From Prevotella melaninogenica (GTDB lineage Bacteria > Bacteroidota > Bacteroidia > Bacteroidales > Bacteroidaceae), in the NCBI RefSeq assembly GCF_018127965.1, contig NZ_CP072349.1, forward strand, positions 562,001 to 626,000: DNA of 64,000 nucleotides. Reading direction: 5' to 3'. Below, in pieces: positions 1 to 9,170 of the stretch (positions within the stretch are counted from its first letter, which is position 1; every line of letters begins with the position of its first letter). The notes beneath the pieces were generated by a model that did not search any database, was not told the DNA's origin, and was given only the letters and a program-made list of their open reading frames with translations. Position numbers and translations under genes: made by a program.

Positions 1-364
1 GTGTGTCAGAGTAATTCTTGGGATAGTCTTCATGCCATGACCAATAGCGACCTACGTTGAAAGAGGTATATAAATTGACGTGTCCGTCCTTTAGTTCTGA
101 GAGCATATTAGTCATTACTTCGAACTGTTGTTTGGCTGTCATAGAGTTGTCAAACTGGCGTGCATAACGGCTGTGTACCTCCTGCCAGTCTATCCCTTTC
201 TGTGAGAAGAAACAGTAATGCTCATCGATAATTCGCCACAAAGCTTCAAAGTTGCCTTGAGGACTATCTGATTGCTGGTCGTTGGTGACGCAACTTGTCA
301 CAGTACTGAGTAGGGTCAGTGCCGGAATAAGTAAGTATAGGAAGAAGTGATATAGCTTTCTCAT
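1..364 (-). CDS. S41-peptidase-like lipoprotein, N-terminal part (cut by window edge)
   Basis: Only the first 121 codons lie in the window; the rest continues past position 1. The start codon at 364-362 overlaps the stop of the upstream DUF3316 gene in an ATGA junction, so translation is probably coupled. The N-terminus has a hydrophobic signal ending in a lipobox (TVTSC), so a lipidated, membrane-anchored protein is expected. The following stretch (FEALWRIIDEHYCFF, then ELKDGHVNLY) matches the helical leader of tricorn/C-terminal-processing peptidases of family S41, where it precedes a PDZ and a serine-lysine protease domain. The catalytic part is outside the window, so activity cannot be judged. 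Family assignment is from pattern memory and is fairly confident. Confidence 0.75.
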   Translation of the reverse strand, partial: MRKLYHFFLYLLIPALTLLSTVTSCVTNDQQSDSPQGNFEALWRIIDEHYCFFSQKGIDWQEVHSRYARQFDNSMTAKQQFEVMTNMLSELKDGHVNLYTSFNVGRYWSWHEDYPKNYSDT

Positions 365-1203
365 GGGATGAACTTATTGATAGAAAACTTACGAACAATA
401 CCTAATACAAGGAGATTACTCCATACATGTTGGCGCAGTTGGTTAATCTTTGCCTGCTGATAATCGCCAAGATAGCCAACACGGAAGGTCGTGTGACGAA
501 CCGTGAAATCAAGAGTAAGCTGCTGGCGGAGCGATGGGGCAGATACAGGAGATGTGACAACAAGGTTATGATCATAGTTGTCACGAGTAAAAATCTCGTA
601 ATAACTCTGTCCGTAATTGGGCGAGAATGTCAGTCCAAAGAGCGGTAATTGCACTTCATATCGCAGTAGGAAAGGAAGATTTCGAAGACGGAAACGGTAG
701 GCAGCAACAGCATTCGGAGCGATATTCACTTGTCCGTAAGCCTGTGCAGGATTGTTAGAATTACGCATATTGTAGAGGAAACCGAGTCGTGTATCAACTC
801 CTCCACCCACTTTTAAGCGTAGTTCTCCCTCTCCAACGTTCCATTGTCCTAAAGCATATTGCCAGTTGTATTGGAAGTTGTAGAAGCCACCTAATTCATT
901 GTTATTCTCCTTTCTATTATGTACTGATAGTAGCTGTGCTTGGTGAATGAGTTCCCTTGATAGCTTGGTTCCGTTCTCACGCACCGAATGAGAGATGTAA
1001 CGAAACTCTGTTCCCGTATATTCTTCGGGTGAGAGGTAGGTGTCGAGGGTGTTTACAGCACCTACTCCCAACATCTGTGTATTGGTGATAACCTTATTAC
1101 TACGCAGTGTATCCTGTGCAAGTGTAGGCGTTGACAAAGCGAAAAGGGTTATTGCTGAAAGAGAGAAACAGCGAAATAAGGACTTTTTTAGGTTCATAGG
1201 CAT
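361..1203 (-). CDS. DUF3316-family outer-membrane protein
   Basis: 280 residues with a cleavable signal peptide (basic start, hydrophobic core, cleavage near TLAQ-DT). The mature part alternates polar and hydrophobic residues, is rich in aromatic and basic residues, and ends in a strand-like segment, as expected for an outer-membrane beta-barrel. The pattern fits the Bacteroidetes DUF3316 family, which has no established function. An alternative start two codons downstream (1197) is equally good. The gene overlaps the following S41-type lipoprotein gene by 4 bp, so the two are one transcription unit. The link may mean that both act at the envelope, but that is inference. Confidence 0.75.
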   Translation of the reverse strand: MPMNLKKSLFRCFSLSAITLFALSTPTLAQDTLRSNKVITNTQMLGVGAVNTLDTYLSPEEYTGTEFRYISHSVRENGTKLSRELIHQAQLLSVHNRKENNNELGGFYNFQYNWQYALGQWNVGEGELRLKVGGGVDTRLGFLYNMRNSNNPAQAYGQVNIAPNAVAAYRFRLRNLPFLLRYEVQLPLFGLTFSPNYGQSYYEIFTRDNYDHNLVVTSPVSAPSLRQQLTLDFTVRHTTFRVGYLGDYQQAKINQLRQHVWSNLLVLGIVRKFSINKFIP

Positions 1204-1300
1204 AATGGAAAAGTGTCAATAAAAGTGTAAGTCAAATAGATATTGCTGTCAAACTTTAGGTGATAAGCTGGTCGAGCGTTTATAAATAGTCTTTGAAGGA

Positions 1301-1330
1301 GGGGACATACGGGCGGTATGTCCCCTTTTT
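1301..1330. terminator. Stem-loop terminator between the topoisomerase gene and DUF3316
   Basis: Perfect 10-bp stem GGGGACATAC / GTATGTCCCC with a 5-nt loop. Five T follow on the plus strand; the minus-strand side has a weaker pyrimidine tail. It lies 23 bp after the topoisomerase stop codon and probably ends that transcript. Confidence 0.6.
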
Positions 1331-1352
1331 CAATTCGTTATTTATCTGTTGT

Positions 1353-4079
1353 TTATTCGTTGTCGAAGAGGTTTAGCTGACCAGTAATCTCATCGATGAC
1401 CTGCTGTTGAGACTTACCTGCATCTGGATCGAGGTTCTCTTCCTTTTCAGTAGCTGCAGAATTCTCTTCTTGTACGTCATCTTCATTACTCTCGTCATCT
1501 CCTTTCTCCTCTTCAGGGAAGCGTGTTGGCTCCAGCTCTTCAATCTTGTCAACTGTCCAAGTTGTCAATCGTTTACCCTTTGCCTTGAATCCCTTCACGC
1601 CAACAAACTGCTCTGCATCAATCTCCTCAGTGCCGCGTGCCGCATCAGCACCACCATAAGTAATCTGTATGCGAGGGAAGGCAACATCAGTCAGCAGTAC
1701 CATCTGCGAATCTGGATTGTCACCAATGAAGTTCTGATGACGCTTACTTGCTTCCATCTGGAATCGCTTTAAGTAAGGATAACCTTGGTTGTCGGCATCG
1801 AAGATGACAGCTGTCCAAGGCTTGTCGGCATCAAACTTCTCTAATCGGAGAATGTTATCTTCGTAATGGTTGGATGAATCGAAGTTGGTGATATAGAACT
1901 CTCCGTTTTTAAGTACAACAAGGATACTATCTTGGTCAGAGAACTCTCCAAGGTAATGACCATGGTCTTCGTAGTTGATACGGTTGACATCTGGGTCGAA
2001 CCATACCTTACGTCCACCCAATGTAGAGTGTCCGTGGCTCTTGAGTGAGATACGATGAATACTCTCTTTGGTCAGCAGATTACCCTTTGCAGCGCGACCT
2101 TTGATGAGAATACTTGCAAAGTCACGCTCCATGAAGATGTTTTGCTTCTTCTTATCTGGGTTCGGATCGAGTGTAATCTTTATCAACTCCGCCTCGCCAT
2201 TAGGGTTAGCGGTGAAATAATTGATTCTTGAACCCAGCGTACCGAGAGTTACGTCGTATTCCTTATCACGTGTGATAGAAGTCACGTTGAAGCGTTTGAT
2301 ATAGTAAGGTCCCGTCTTTCCGTCACGATAAACGACGTTATAAATCGTACGCTTATCGTTCTTCTTAAACACTTGTACGTGAAGTACACCCTTACCCACA
2401 AATACCTTGTCGGCAATTCGGATAACCTTATACTTACCATCACGGTAGAAGATAATCACGTCATCGAGGTCAGAGCAGTTCTGAACGAACTCAGCCTTCT
2501 TAAGACCCGTACCAATGAAACCTTCCTGACGGTCAATATATAATTTCTCGTTGGCATCTACCACCTTAGCAGCAACGATTGTGTCGAAGCTTTTAATCTC
2601 TGTACGACGTGGATGGTCGCTTCCGTACTTCTCTTTCAGGTGTGTGAACCATTCGATAGTGACGCGAACCATCTCACTGAGGTCTTTGTCAATCTCGGCA
2701 ATCTCCGCCTTAATCTTCTGAATCAGTTCGTCAGCCTTATCCTTATTGAACTTCAGAATACGCTGCATCTTGATTTCCAAGAGGCGGATGATGTCGTCAC
2801 GTGTCACCTCACGGATAAACGTCTTCTTATATGGCTCGAGTTTTGAGTCGACGAAGCTCACAACTTCATCAATATCCTTAGCTGTTTCGAACTTACGCTC
2901 CTTATAGATACGGTCTTCGATGAAGATACGTTCTAAAGAGTTGTAGAACAACTGTTCTTCTAATTCATGCTTGCGAATCTCTAACTCTAACTTCAATAAA
3001 GCCTTCGTATGTTCGGCAGAATTGCGCAATACATCTGATATCGTCAAGAACTCTGGTTTGTTGTCTCGGATGACACAGCAGTTCGGCGAAATGTTTATCT
3101 CGCAATCTGTGAAAGCATAGAGGGCATCAATAGTCTTGTCGCTTGACGTACCCGGTGTAAGATGAAGTTGAATCTCCACCTCCGAAGCTGTCATGTCCTC
3201 TACTCTGCGAATCTTTAGTTTGCCTTTCTCAACAGCCTTCGTAATAGACTCTTGAAGCGTGTTAGCGGTCTTTGTAAAAGGAACCTCACGGATGACGAGG
3301 GTTTTATTATCGAGTTTTTCAACCTTTGCACGCACCTTCAGAACACCACCACGCTGACCATCATTATACTTCGATACATCAATGCTACCACCTGTTGGGA
3401 AGTCTGGATAGAGGTTAAACTCCTCACCACGCAGATAGCTGATAGCTGCATCGCATATGTCGTTGAGATTATGTGGAAGAATCTTGGATGACAAGCCTAC
3501 AGCGATACCTTCTGCACCCTGTGCTAAAAGCAGTGGGAACTTTACAGGGAGCGTAATCGGCTCTTTGTTTCTACCGTCGTAAGAAAGTTGCCATTCTGTT
3601 GTCTTCGGATTGAAGACAGTCTCTAAGGCAAACTTTGATAGGCGCGCCTCAATGTATCGTGGCGCAGCAGCACGGTCGCCAGTGAGGATATTTCCCCAGT
3701 TACCCTGCATGTCGATGAGTAGGTCTTTCTGTCCCATTTGTACCAAAGCATCACCGATAGAGGCATCACCATGAGGGTGGAACTGCATCGTATGGCCAAC
3801 AATGTTTGCTACCTTATTGTATCGTCCATCATCCATTCGTTTCATAGAGTGGAGAATACGGCGTTGTACAGGCTTCAAGCCGTCCTCGATATGAGGTACG
3901 GCACGTTCCAAGATTACGTAGCTGGCGTAATCTAAGAACCAGTTTTTGTACATGCCAGAGAGATGATGTACGGCAGAGGCATCAAACCTATCGGCAGGTT
4001 TATAATCGGAATGGGAATCCTGTTCCTGAGTCTCTTCCTCAGGAGTCTGTCCATCCAAGTCTTTTATTTCGTCATCCAT
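1353..4079 (-). CDS. parC: DNA topoisomerase IV / gyrase subunit A (ParC-type)
   Basis: 908 residues. This is the DNA-breaking and rejoining subunit of a type IIA topoisomerase, acting with a B-subunit ATPase in chromosome segregation and supercoil control. An acidic leader (1-30) precedes the winged-helix/tower domain. The active-site tyrosine is Y142 in AAAPRYIEARL, followed by a coiled-coil region (about 360-480) and a C-terminal pinwheel domain with an acidic tail. The quinolone-determining loop reads HPHGDASIGD, with alanine (A106) where E. coli GyrA has Ser83, while the acidic partner D110 is kept. The divergence from gyrase and the tail favour ParC over GyrA, but Bacteroidetes annotations often say only gyrase/topoisomerase IV subunit A. 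It has its own consensus promoter. The partner B subunit is not in the window. Confidence 0.92.
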   Translation of the reverse strand: MDDEIKDLDGQTPEEETQEQDSHSDYKPADRFDASAVHHLSGMYKNWFLDYASYVILERAVPHIEDGLKPVQRRILHSMKRMDDGRYNKVANIVGHTMQFHPHGDASIGDALVQMGQKDLLIDMQGNWGNILTGDRAAAPRYIEARLSKFALETVFNPKTTEWQLSYDGRNKEPITLPVKFPLLLAQGAEGIAVGLSSKILPHNLNDICDAAISYLRGEEFNLYPDFPTGGSIDVSKYNDGQRGGVLKVRAKVEKLDNKTLVIREVPFTKTANTLQESITKAVEKGKLKIRRVEDMTASEVEIQLHLTPGTSSDKTIDALYAFTDCEINISPNCCVIRDNKPEFLTISDVLRNSAEHTKALLKLELEIRKHELEEQLFYNSLERIFIEDRIYKERKFETAKDIDEVVSFVDSKLEPYKKTFIREVTRDDIIRLLEIKMQRILKFNKDKADELIQKIKAEIAEIDKDLSEMVRVTIEWFTHLKEKYGSDHPRRTEIKSFDTIVAAKVVDANEKLYIDRQEGFIGTGLKKAEFVQNCSDLDDVIIFYRDGKYKVIRIADKVFVGKGVLHVQVFKKNDKRTIYNVVYRDGKTGPYYIKRFNVTSITRDKEYDVTLGTLGSRINYFTANPNGEAELIKITLDPNPDKKKQNIFMERDFASILIKGRAAKGNLLTKESIHRISLKSHGHSTLGGRKVWFDPDVNRINYEDHGHYLGEFSDQDSILVVLKNGEFYITNFDSSNHYEDNILRLEKFDADKPWTAVIFDADNQGYPYLKRFQMEASKRHQNFIGDNPDSQMVLLTDVAFPRIQITYGGADAARGTEEIDAEQFVGVKGFKAKGKRLTTWTVDKIEELEPTRFPEEEKGDDESNEDDVQEENSAATEKEENLDPDAGKSQQQVIDEITGQLNLFDNE

Positions 4080-4124
4080 ATAGTTCTTGTTTTATCACTT
4101 AAAGAAGCAAGCTTCATAAGACTG

Positions 4125-4155
4125 CAAATGTACGAAAAAAAAGTAAATAGGCAAA
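4125..4155 (-). promoter_or_regulatory. Consensus Bacteroidetes promoter for the topoisomerase A gene
   Basis: Read on the minus strand: TTTG (4155-4152), exactly 19 bp, then TACATTTG (4132-4125). This is a full match to the Bacteroidetes sigma-ABfr consensus, placed about 45 bp before the start codon. Confidence 0.75.
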
Positions 4156-4289
4156 TTATAGCTTATTCAAGTGTTGGATTTGGTTTTCTGTTTGTAGCCT
4201 GCTCTTGTTTCACTCGTCTTATAGCCCTTTTTAAAGCCAAATGGGTTGTTATCATCTGGATAGAGAACCCCTCTTAATGATTGAACTGA

Positions 4290-4365
4290 GCCTCCGCACC
4301 ATTGGTGCGGGGCGTTAGCACGCGTGGTGCGGAGGCTTAACACCATTCGTGCTGGGCATCAATAA
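4290..4365. repeat. REP-like GC-rich palindrome, copy 1
   Basis: The 12-bp inverted repeat GCCTCCGCACCA / TGGTGCGGAGGC brackets further GTGCG units in an otherwise AT-rich gap of 491 bp (4080-4570) that holds no gene. Related copies lie at 22481-22537 and 48593-48655. Confidence 0.65.
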
Positions 4366-4532
4366 GTCTGTTGAAGATGTAAGAAAAGTTCACGGTTGTC
4401 AGTATTATACTATAGTGCGAGGCGGGGCTTATGATATAGCATAACCTCAGGCAAATCAAAAGACTGACTCATGAATAATCGATTTAGGATAAAGTTTCGT
4501 GATAAACCTGTTCTTATTCGGCTAAAAAAGCG

Positions 4533-4540
4533 TAACTTTG
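4533..4540 (+). promoter_or_regulatory. -7 promoter element of glyS
   Basis: TAACTTTG fits TANNTTTG and lies 30 bp before the glyS start. No good TTTG is seen at -33, so the call rests on the -7 box and its position. Confidence 0.5.
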
Positions 4541-4570
4541 CGGTAAAAATTAAGGTATAAATAGATAATT

Positions 4571-6118
4571 ATGGCACAAGAGGATGTTTTCAAGAAGATT
4601 GTAAGCCACTGTAAAGAGTATGGTTTCGTCTTCCCAAGTAGTGATATTTATGATGGTTTGGCAGCTGTTTATGACTACGGTCAGAATGGTGTTGAGCTGA
4701 AAAACAATATCAAGCAGTATTGGTGGCAGTCAATGGTATTGCTGCATAGCAATATTGTTGGTATCGATGCCTCTATCTTTATGCACCCTACCGTATGGAA
4801 AGCAAGTGGCCACGTTGATGCTTTCAACGACCCCTTGATTGACAACCGTGATTCAAAGAAGCGTTATCGTGCTGATAACCTTATCGAGGATCAGATTGGT
4901 AAATACGAGGAGAAGATAGAGAAGGAAGTAGCTAAGGCTGCTAAGAAGTTCGGTGAGTCTTTCGATGAGGCTAAGTTCCGTGAGACCAATCCACGTGTTC
5001 TTGAAAATCAGAAGAAGCGTGACGACCTTCATGCACGCTATACTGAGGCTATGCAAGGACCAGACTTGGAGGCTTTGAAGCAGATTATTCTCGATGAGGG
5101 TATTGTAGATCCAATCAGTGGTACAACTAACTGGACAGATGTTCGTCAGTTCAATCTTATGTTCTCTACTGAGGTGGGTGCATCTGCCGATGCTACTAAC
5201 AAGATTTATCTGCGCCCAGAGACAGCGCAGGGTATCTTCGTAAACTTCCTCAACGTACAGAAGACTGGTCGTATGAAGTTGCCTTTCGGTATCTGCCAGA
5301 TTGGTAAGGCTTTCCGTAACGAGATTGTTGCACGTCAGTTTGTCTTCCGTATGCGTGAGTTCGAACAGATGGAGATGCAGTTCTTCTGCCAGCCAGGAAC
5401 CGAGATGAAGTGGTTTGAGTACTGGAAGAAGCATCGTTTGGCATGGCACGAGGGTCTTGGTATGGGTGATGATAACTATCGTTTCCACGACCACGAGAAG
5501 TTGGCTCACTATGCTAATGCAGCAACAGATATCGAGTTCCATATGCCATTCGGATTCAAGGAGGTTGAGGGTATTCACTCACGTACTAACTTTGACCTTT
5601 CTCAGCATGAGAAGTACTCTGGTCGTCAGGTGAAGTACTTCGACCCAGAGCGTAATGAGAACTACACTCCATACGTAGTAGAAACATCTATTGGTGTTGA
5701 CCGTATGTTCCTTTCTGTTATGTGTCACAGTTATACAGAGGAGGCATTGGAGAATGGTTCAAGTCGTGTTGTCTTGAAGTTGCCAGAGCCATTGGCACCT
5801 GTTAAGTGTGCAGTTCTTCCTTTGGTTAACAAGGATGGCCTGCCAGAGAAGGCACAGGAGATTGTGAACAGTCTGAAGTTCCATTTTAATACACATATGG
5901 AGGCTAAGGATTCTATCGGTAAGCGTTACCGTCGTCAGGATGCTATTGGTACTCCTTTCTGTGTGACAGTAGATGGCGATACTTTGACAGACAACACAGT
6001 TACATTGCGTTATCGTGACTCTATGAAGCAGGAGCGTGTACCAGTTGAGAAGCTGCGTGAGATTATTGAAGATCGCGTATCTATCACTGCTCTGCTGAAG
6101 AAGATTGATATTGACTAA
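4571..6118 (+). CDS. glyS: Glycyl-tRNA synthetase, dimeric class II type
   Basis: 515 residues; charges tRNA-Gly with glycine in the cytoplasm using ATP. It is the single-chain alpha2 type found in Bacteroidetes, Gram-positives and eukaryotes, not the alpha2beta2 type of E. coli. Class II signatures are visible: RPETAQGIF, the motif 2 loop with FRNEI followed by FRMREFEQMEMQFF, and motif 3 ETSIGVDRMF. The anticodon-binding domain begins near residue 410 (APVKCAVLPLV). An inserted charged helical segment (about 95-150) is usual for this family. It stands alone with its own promoter and is followed 111 bp later by the FKBP gene. Nothing looks abnormal. Confidence 0.97.
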   Translation: MAQEDVFKKIVSHCKEYGFVFPSSDIYDGLAAVYDYGQNGVELKNNIKQYWWQSMVLLHSNIVGIDASIFMHPTVWKASGHVDAFNDPLIDNRDSKKRYRADNLIEDQIGKYEEKIEKEVAKAAKKFGESFDEAKFRETNPRVLENQKKRDDLHARYTEAMQGPDLEALKQIILDEGIVDPISGTTNWTDVRQFNLMFSTEVGASADATNKIYLRPETAQGIFVNFLNVQKTGRMKLPFGICQIGKAFRNEIVARQFVFRMREFEQMEMQFFCQPGTEMKWFEYWKKHRLAWHEGLGMGDDNYRFHDHEKLAHYANAATDIEFHMPFGFKEVEGIHSRTNFDLSQHEKYSGRQVKYFDPERNENYTPYVVETSIGVDRMFLSVMCHSYTEEALENGSSRVVLKLPEPLAPVKCAVLPLVNKDGLPEKAQEIVNSLKFHFNTHMEAKDSIGKRYRRQDAIGTPFCVTVDGDTLTDNTVTLRYRDSMKQERVPVEKLREIIEDRVSITALLKKIDID

Positions 6119-6229
6119 TTAAAAGAAGGATAGCAGAGTCGGCTTTTTAGAATCTAATAGAGTATCAATGTTCTCTATCGTTTCTAATAATCCCACTCAG
6201 CTATCCCTTTCTGATTTAAATAAAAGACT

Positions 6230-6925
6230 ATGACAAAGAAAATAAAGATGCTTATTCGTCGTGCTGCAGGTGTCTTCTGCTTGGGCGGGATGATGCTTTC
6301 TGCAGGTCTCTTTACCTCTTGTACAGAGAAAGATAACACTGTAGAGGAATTTGCTAATTGGCAGTCGAAGAACGAAACTTATTGGAATAAGCTTTATACT
6401 GCAACACAGCAGAAAATTAAGAGTGGGGACACTTCTTGGAAGATGATACTTAATTATACTTTTCAAAATCAGAAACAGACTTCTGGTTCTGCACTGACTT
6501 ATAGTCCTGAGGATTATATCATTGCACATGTAGAGCAGGCTGGAGCAGGTACAGCAAGTCCGTTGTATTCTGATTCTGTGTCTATGCACTATATGGGTCG
6601 TCTGATTCCATCTACGACTTATACGTCAGGGCTTATCTTTGATAAGTCATGGTCGAATGATACTTTCAATGCAACAACATCACGTCCAGCACATAGCAAC
6701 CTTGGTCTGACCTATAATTCAGAGGGTAAGGCGGTAAGTCTTGTCGATGGATTTACAACAGCTTTGATGTCAATGCATCGTGGTGATCATTGGACAGTGT
6801 ATATCCCTTATCAGTTGGGTTATGGTGCGAGTGCTTCGGGTATGGTGCCAGCTTACTCAACGCTTATCTTTGACTTACGATTGGTTGACTTCTCTCACCC
6901 TGGTACGAAGTTGAAGGATTCATAA
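6230..6925 (+). CDS. FKBP-type peptidyl-prolyl isomerase lipoprotein
   Basis: 231 residues. The signal peptide has a twin-Arg-like start (LIRRAAG) but ends in a clear lipobox, LFTSC, with acidic and lysine residues behind it, so a lipidated periplasmic or surface protein is expected. The C-terminal half (about 110-225) has the FKBP fold: VSMHYMGRL, FDKSW, then GFTTALMSMHRGDHWTVYIPYQLGYG and a final strand LIFDLRLVDF. The family speeds cis-trans isomerisation of proline bonds during folding of exported proteins. The helical segment before the FKBP domain may serve as a dimerisation or spacer part. Bacteroidetes carry many such lipoproteins, and the exact client is unknown. Confidence 0.88.
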   Translation: MTKKIKMLIRRAAGVFCLGGMMLSAGLFTSCTEKDNTVEEFANWQSKNETYWNKLYTATQQKIKSGDTSWKMILNYTFQNQKQTSGSALTYSPEDYIIAHVEQAGAGTASPLYSDSVSMHYMGRLIPSTTYTSGLIFDKSWSNDTFNATTSRPAHSNLGLTYNSEGKAVSLVDGFTTALMSMHRGDHWTVYIPYQLGYGASASGMVPAYSTLIFDLRLVDFSHPGTKLKDS

Positions 6926-6983
6926 TATAAGGTGTATTGTCATAGCCTTTTTGAAAGGTCTGAGTGATCTTTAGTCTTATAGG

Positions 6984-7054
6984 TAGGGACACAAGTTCCC
7001 GTGTGTTCGACTCAATAATAGCAGTGAACAGACGGGAGCAAGGTCCCTATTTTA
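6984..7054 (+). terminator. Long three-stem hairpin after the FKBP gene
   Basis: Nested stems: TAGGGAC/GTCCCTA (6984-6990 with 7043-7049), TCCCGT/ACGGGA (6997-7002 with 7032-7037) and TGTTC/GAACA (7004-7008 with 7026-7030), then TTTTA. It can act as a terminator, but it is longer than usual and may be a dispersed palindromic repeat or a structured RNA. Confidence 0.5.
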
Positions 7055-7161
7055 CTTTTAATAATCCGGTATTCTTAGAGAGGGGCTTTTGTTTACTATC
7101 TCTCTTTAAGCTCTCATTATTTTTTATTCAGTTTTTCATTTATTCCAAATTATAGTTTTCC

Positions 7162-8583
7162 GTGCGTATATCCTTTAGTAAGTCAGTTACCGAGAGTCTT
7201 CTTGCCAAGATTCGTAGTGGTGAGATGATGAGCAGGAATGAGAAGTTTAATCTCATTATCCAACTCAGTATCCCATCTATCTTAGCGCAGGTGACGACAG
7301 TTCTAATGTTCTATATTGATGCGGGAATGGTAGGTTCGTTGGGTGCAGAACCATCAGCAGCTATTGGACTTGTTGAACCAGCGACATGGCTTATCTTCTC
7401 TTTAGTGAGTGCAGTGACAATGGGCTTCTCTGTACAAGTGGCTCATTTCATTGGTGCAAATGACTTTCCAAAGGCGCGTGCTGTCATGCGACACGGCTAT
7501 GTCTTTGGACTTTGCTTCTCGTTGTTAATGCTACTTGTCGCCTTCCTTATTGGTTCACGTCTCCCTATATGGCTCGGTGGAGGGACTGATATACAGCATG
7601 ATGCAATGGTCTACTTCCTTATCTTCTCCTGTATCACACCGTTTCATCTGATTGAATATATGTCAGGGGCTATGCTCAAAGTAGCTGGCGACATGCGTCG
7701 TCCAAGTATGATGGCAATACTGATGTGCGTGTTGGACGTTATTTTCAATTACTTCTTTATTTTCCCTACACGCACAGTTTCACTTTTAGGGGTAGAGATG
7801 ACGATGCCAGGTTTGGGTGAAGGAGTGGCAGGTGCAGCTCTCGGAAGTCTTTTATCCTTCGTTTGTGTAGCACTTCCATTGGCTTATTATGCAATCTTTC
7901 GCAGTCCTATCTTAGCCTGGAAACAGGATGTCGAACGTTTTGTTTGGCGTTGGCAATATATATGGAATGCCATGAAGATTGGCGCACCGATGGCATTACA
8001 ATATCTTCTGATGAATGGTGCGCAACTTGTTTCAACAATGATTGTAGCCCCTTTGGGTAATATCGCTATCGCTGCTCATTCGTTTGCTATTACCGCAGAG
8101 AGTCTCTGCTATATGCCAGGACATGGTATTAGCGAGGCTGCTACTACATTGGTGGGGCAGAGTGTAGGGGCAGATAGGCGTGACCTTCATCGTAGTTTTG
8201 CGTGGATGACCGTGTCGCTTGGTATGGTAGTCATGGCATTTATGGGTGTTGTGATGTATATCTTTGCTCCGGAGATGATAGGTCTTCTGTCTCCTGTGGC
8301 TGACATCCAGGCATTGGGAACTTCTGTCCTTCGTATAGAAGCCTTTGCCGAACCGTTCTTCGCTGCAGCTATTGTCGCTTATAGTGTCTGTATAGGAGCA
8401 GGCGATACGCTGAAGCCATCTTTAATAAACTTGGGTAGTATGTGGCTTATCCGTCTAACCTTGGCTTATGCACTGGCAACGCAGTATGGTCTTCGTGGTG
8501 TTTGGTTTGCAATGGCTGTTGAACTCTCTCTACGTGGAATGATGTTTATCTTCTATCTTTTCAAGCGTCTTCGACGAACATAA
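7162..8583 (+). CDS. MATE-family multidrug/cation exporter
   Basis: 473 residues counted from a GTG start. Internal ATG codons at 7225-7230 (MMSRNEKF) are alternatives that would shorten the protein by about 21 residues without touching the first membrane helix. Twelve hydrophobic helices form two related halves (MatE repeats), beginning at LSIPSILAQVTTVLMFYIDAG and repeating near residue 270 (GAPMALQYLLMNGAQLV). The family exports organic cations or drugs from the cytoplasm in exchange for Na+ or H+. Nothing in the neighbourhood points to a substrate. It is probably transcribed alone. Confidence 0.9.
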   Translation: MRISFSKSVTESLLAKIRSGEMMSRNEKFNLIIQLSIPSILAQVTTVLMFYIDAGMVGSLGAEPSAAIGLVEPATWLIFSLVSAVTMGFSVQVAHFIGANDFPKARAVMRHGYVFGLCFSLLMLLVAFLIGSRLPIWLGGGTDIQHDAMVYFLIFSCITPFHLIEYMSGAMLKVAGDMRRPSMMAILMCVLDVIFNYFFIFPTRTVSLLGVEMTMPGLGEGVAGAALGSLLSFVCVALPLAYYAIFRSPILAWKQDVERFVWRWQYIWNAMKIGAPMALQYLLMNGAQLVSTMIVAPLGNIAIAAHSFAITAESLCYMPGHGISEAATTLVGQSVGADRRDLHRSFAWMTVSLGMVVMAFMGVVMYIFAPEMIGLLSPVADIQALGTSVLRIEAFAEPFFAAAIVAYSVCIGAGDTLKPSLINLGSMWLIRLTLAYALATQYGLRGVWFAMAVELSLRGMMFIFYLFKRLRRT

Positions 8584-8664
8584 CTATCATAGGATGAGGG
8601 ATAAAAATGGGTAGTAGTCTTTCTTATAAAGTCTTTTTTCTTTTTATAAAAGTGAAGAATTACG

Positions 8665-8744
8665 ATTTCTTTTCATGAAAAGAAATAATTATTTTCATGA
8701 AGAAAATATTTCTTTTCATGTAAATTAATTATTCTTTTCATGAC
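8665..8744. repeat. TTTTCATG palindrome array, copy 1
   Basis: Four TTTTCATG motifs, the first a full TTTTCATGAAAA palindrome, separated by AT spacers with AAATATTTC. They lie in the 587-bp gene-free gap 8584-9170. A second array of the same design is at 15383-15466. The rest of the gap is AT-rich and shows only the ompA promoter. Confidence 0.7.
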
Positions 8745-9109
8745 TGTAAATCACTTTTGATTATAAGTATAACGATTATTTATTTCAAATTTAGTAAAAA
8801 CTCTTTATGGAGACTAATTGGTTTTATGCTCTTTTTGTATAAGAAATGAGAACGTTTATATGTTGTTGTCTTATTATATATAATAAGGTGAAAGTAATAA
8901 TTCTATAAGCAACAGTCATATGAGCTAAGAGAATGTTATATTCATTTATCCTTTAATTCTTTTTTTTAGAGAGAAAGTTAAGATGCAATTTTAGCTCTTT
9001 TGAGATGTTTTATTGTCCAAAAGTGTGAAAAATATGTTGAAAAAGCACTTTTTTACTAAATAATTAGAATTTTTTCTATGAAATAATGTAGTCTATTCAA
9101 AAAAAGTGC

Positions 9110-9117
9110 TATCTTTG
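9110..9117 (+). promoter_or_regulatory. -7 promoter element of the OmpA gene
   Basis: TATCTTTG, a full match to TANNTTTG, 54 bp before the start codon; the leader in between is AT-rich and fits a highly expressed porin. Confidence 0.6.
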
Positions 9118-9170
9118 CAAACCGAACACAATTAAGTCGCTAAAATTAACAGAATTAATATTAAGCATTT

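Noticed and set aside
4853..5578. 241-codon open frame on the minus strand
   Set aside because: Entirely antisense to glyS, with composition and residues typical of a reverse-frame shadow and no signal or family pattern.
6984..7054. tRNA or tRNA-like gene
   Set aside because: The folds are nested in one long hairpin, with no cloverleaf, no T-loop consensus and no anticodon arm.
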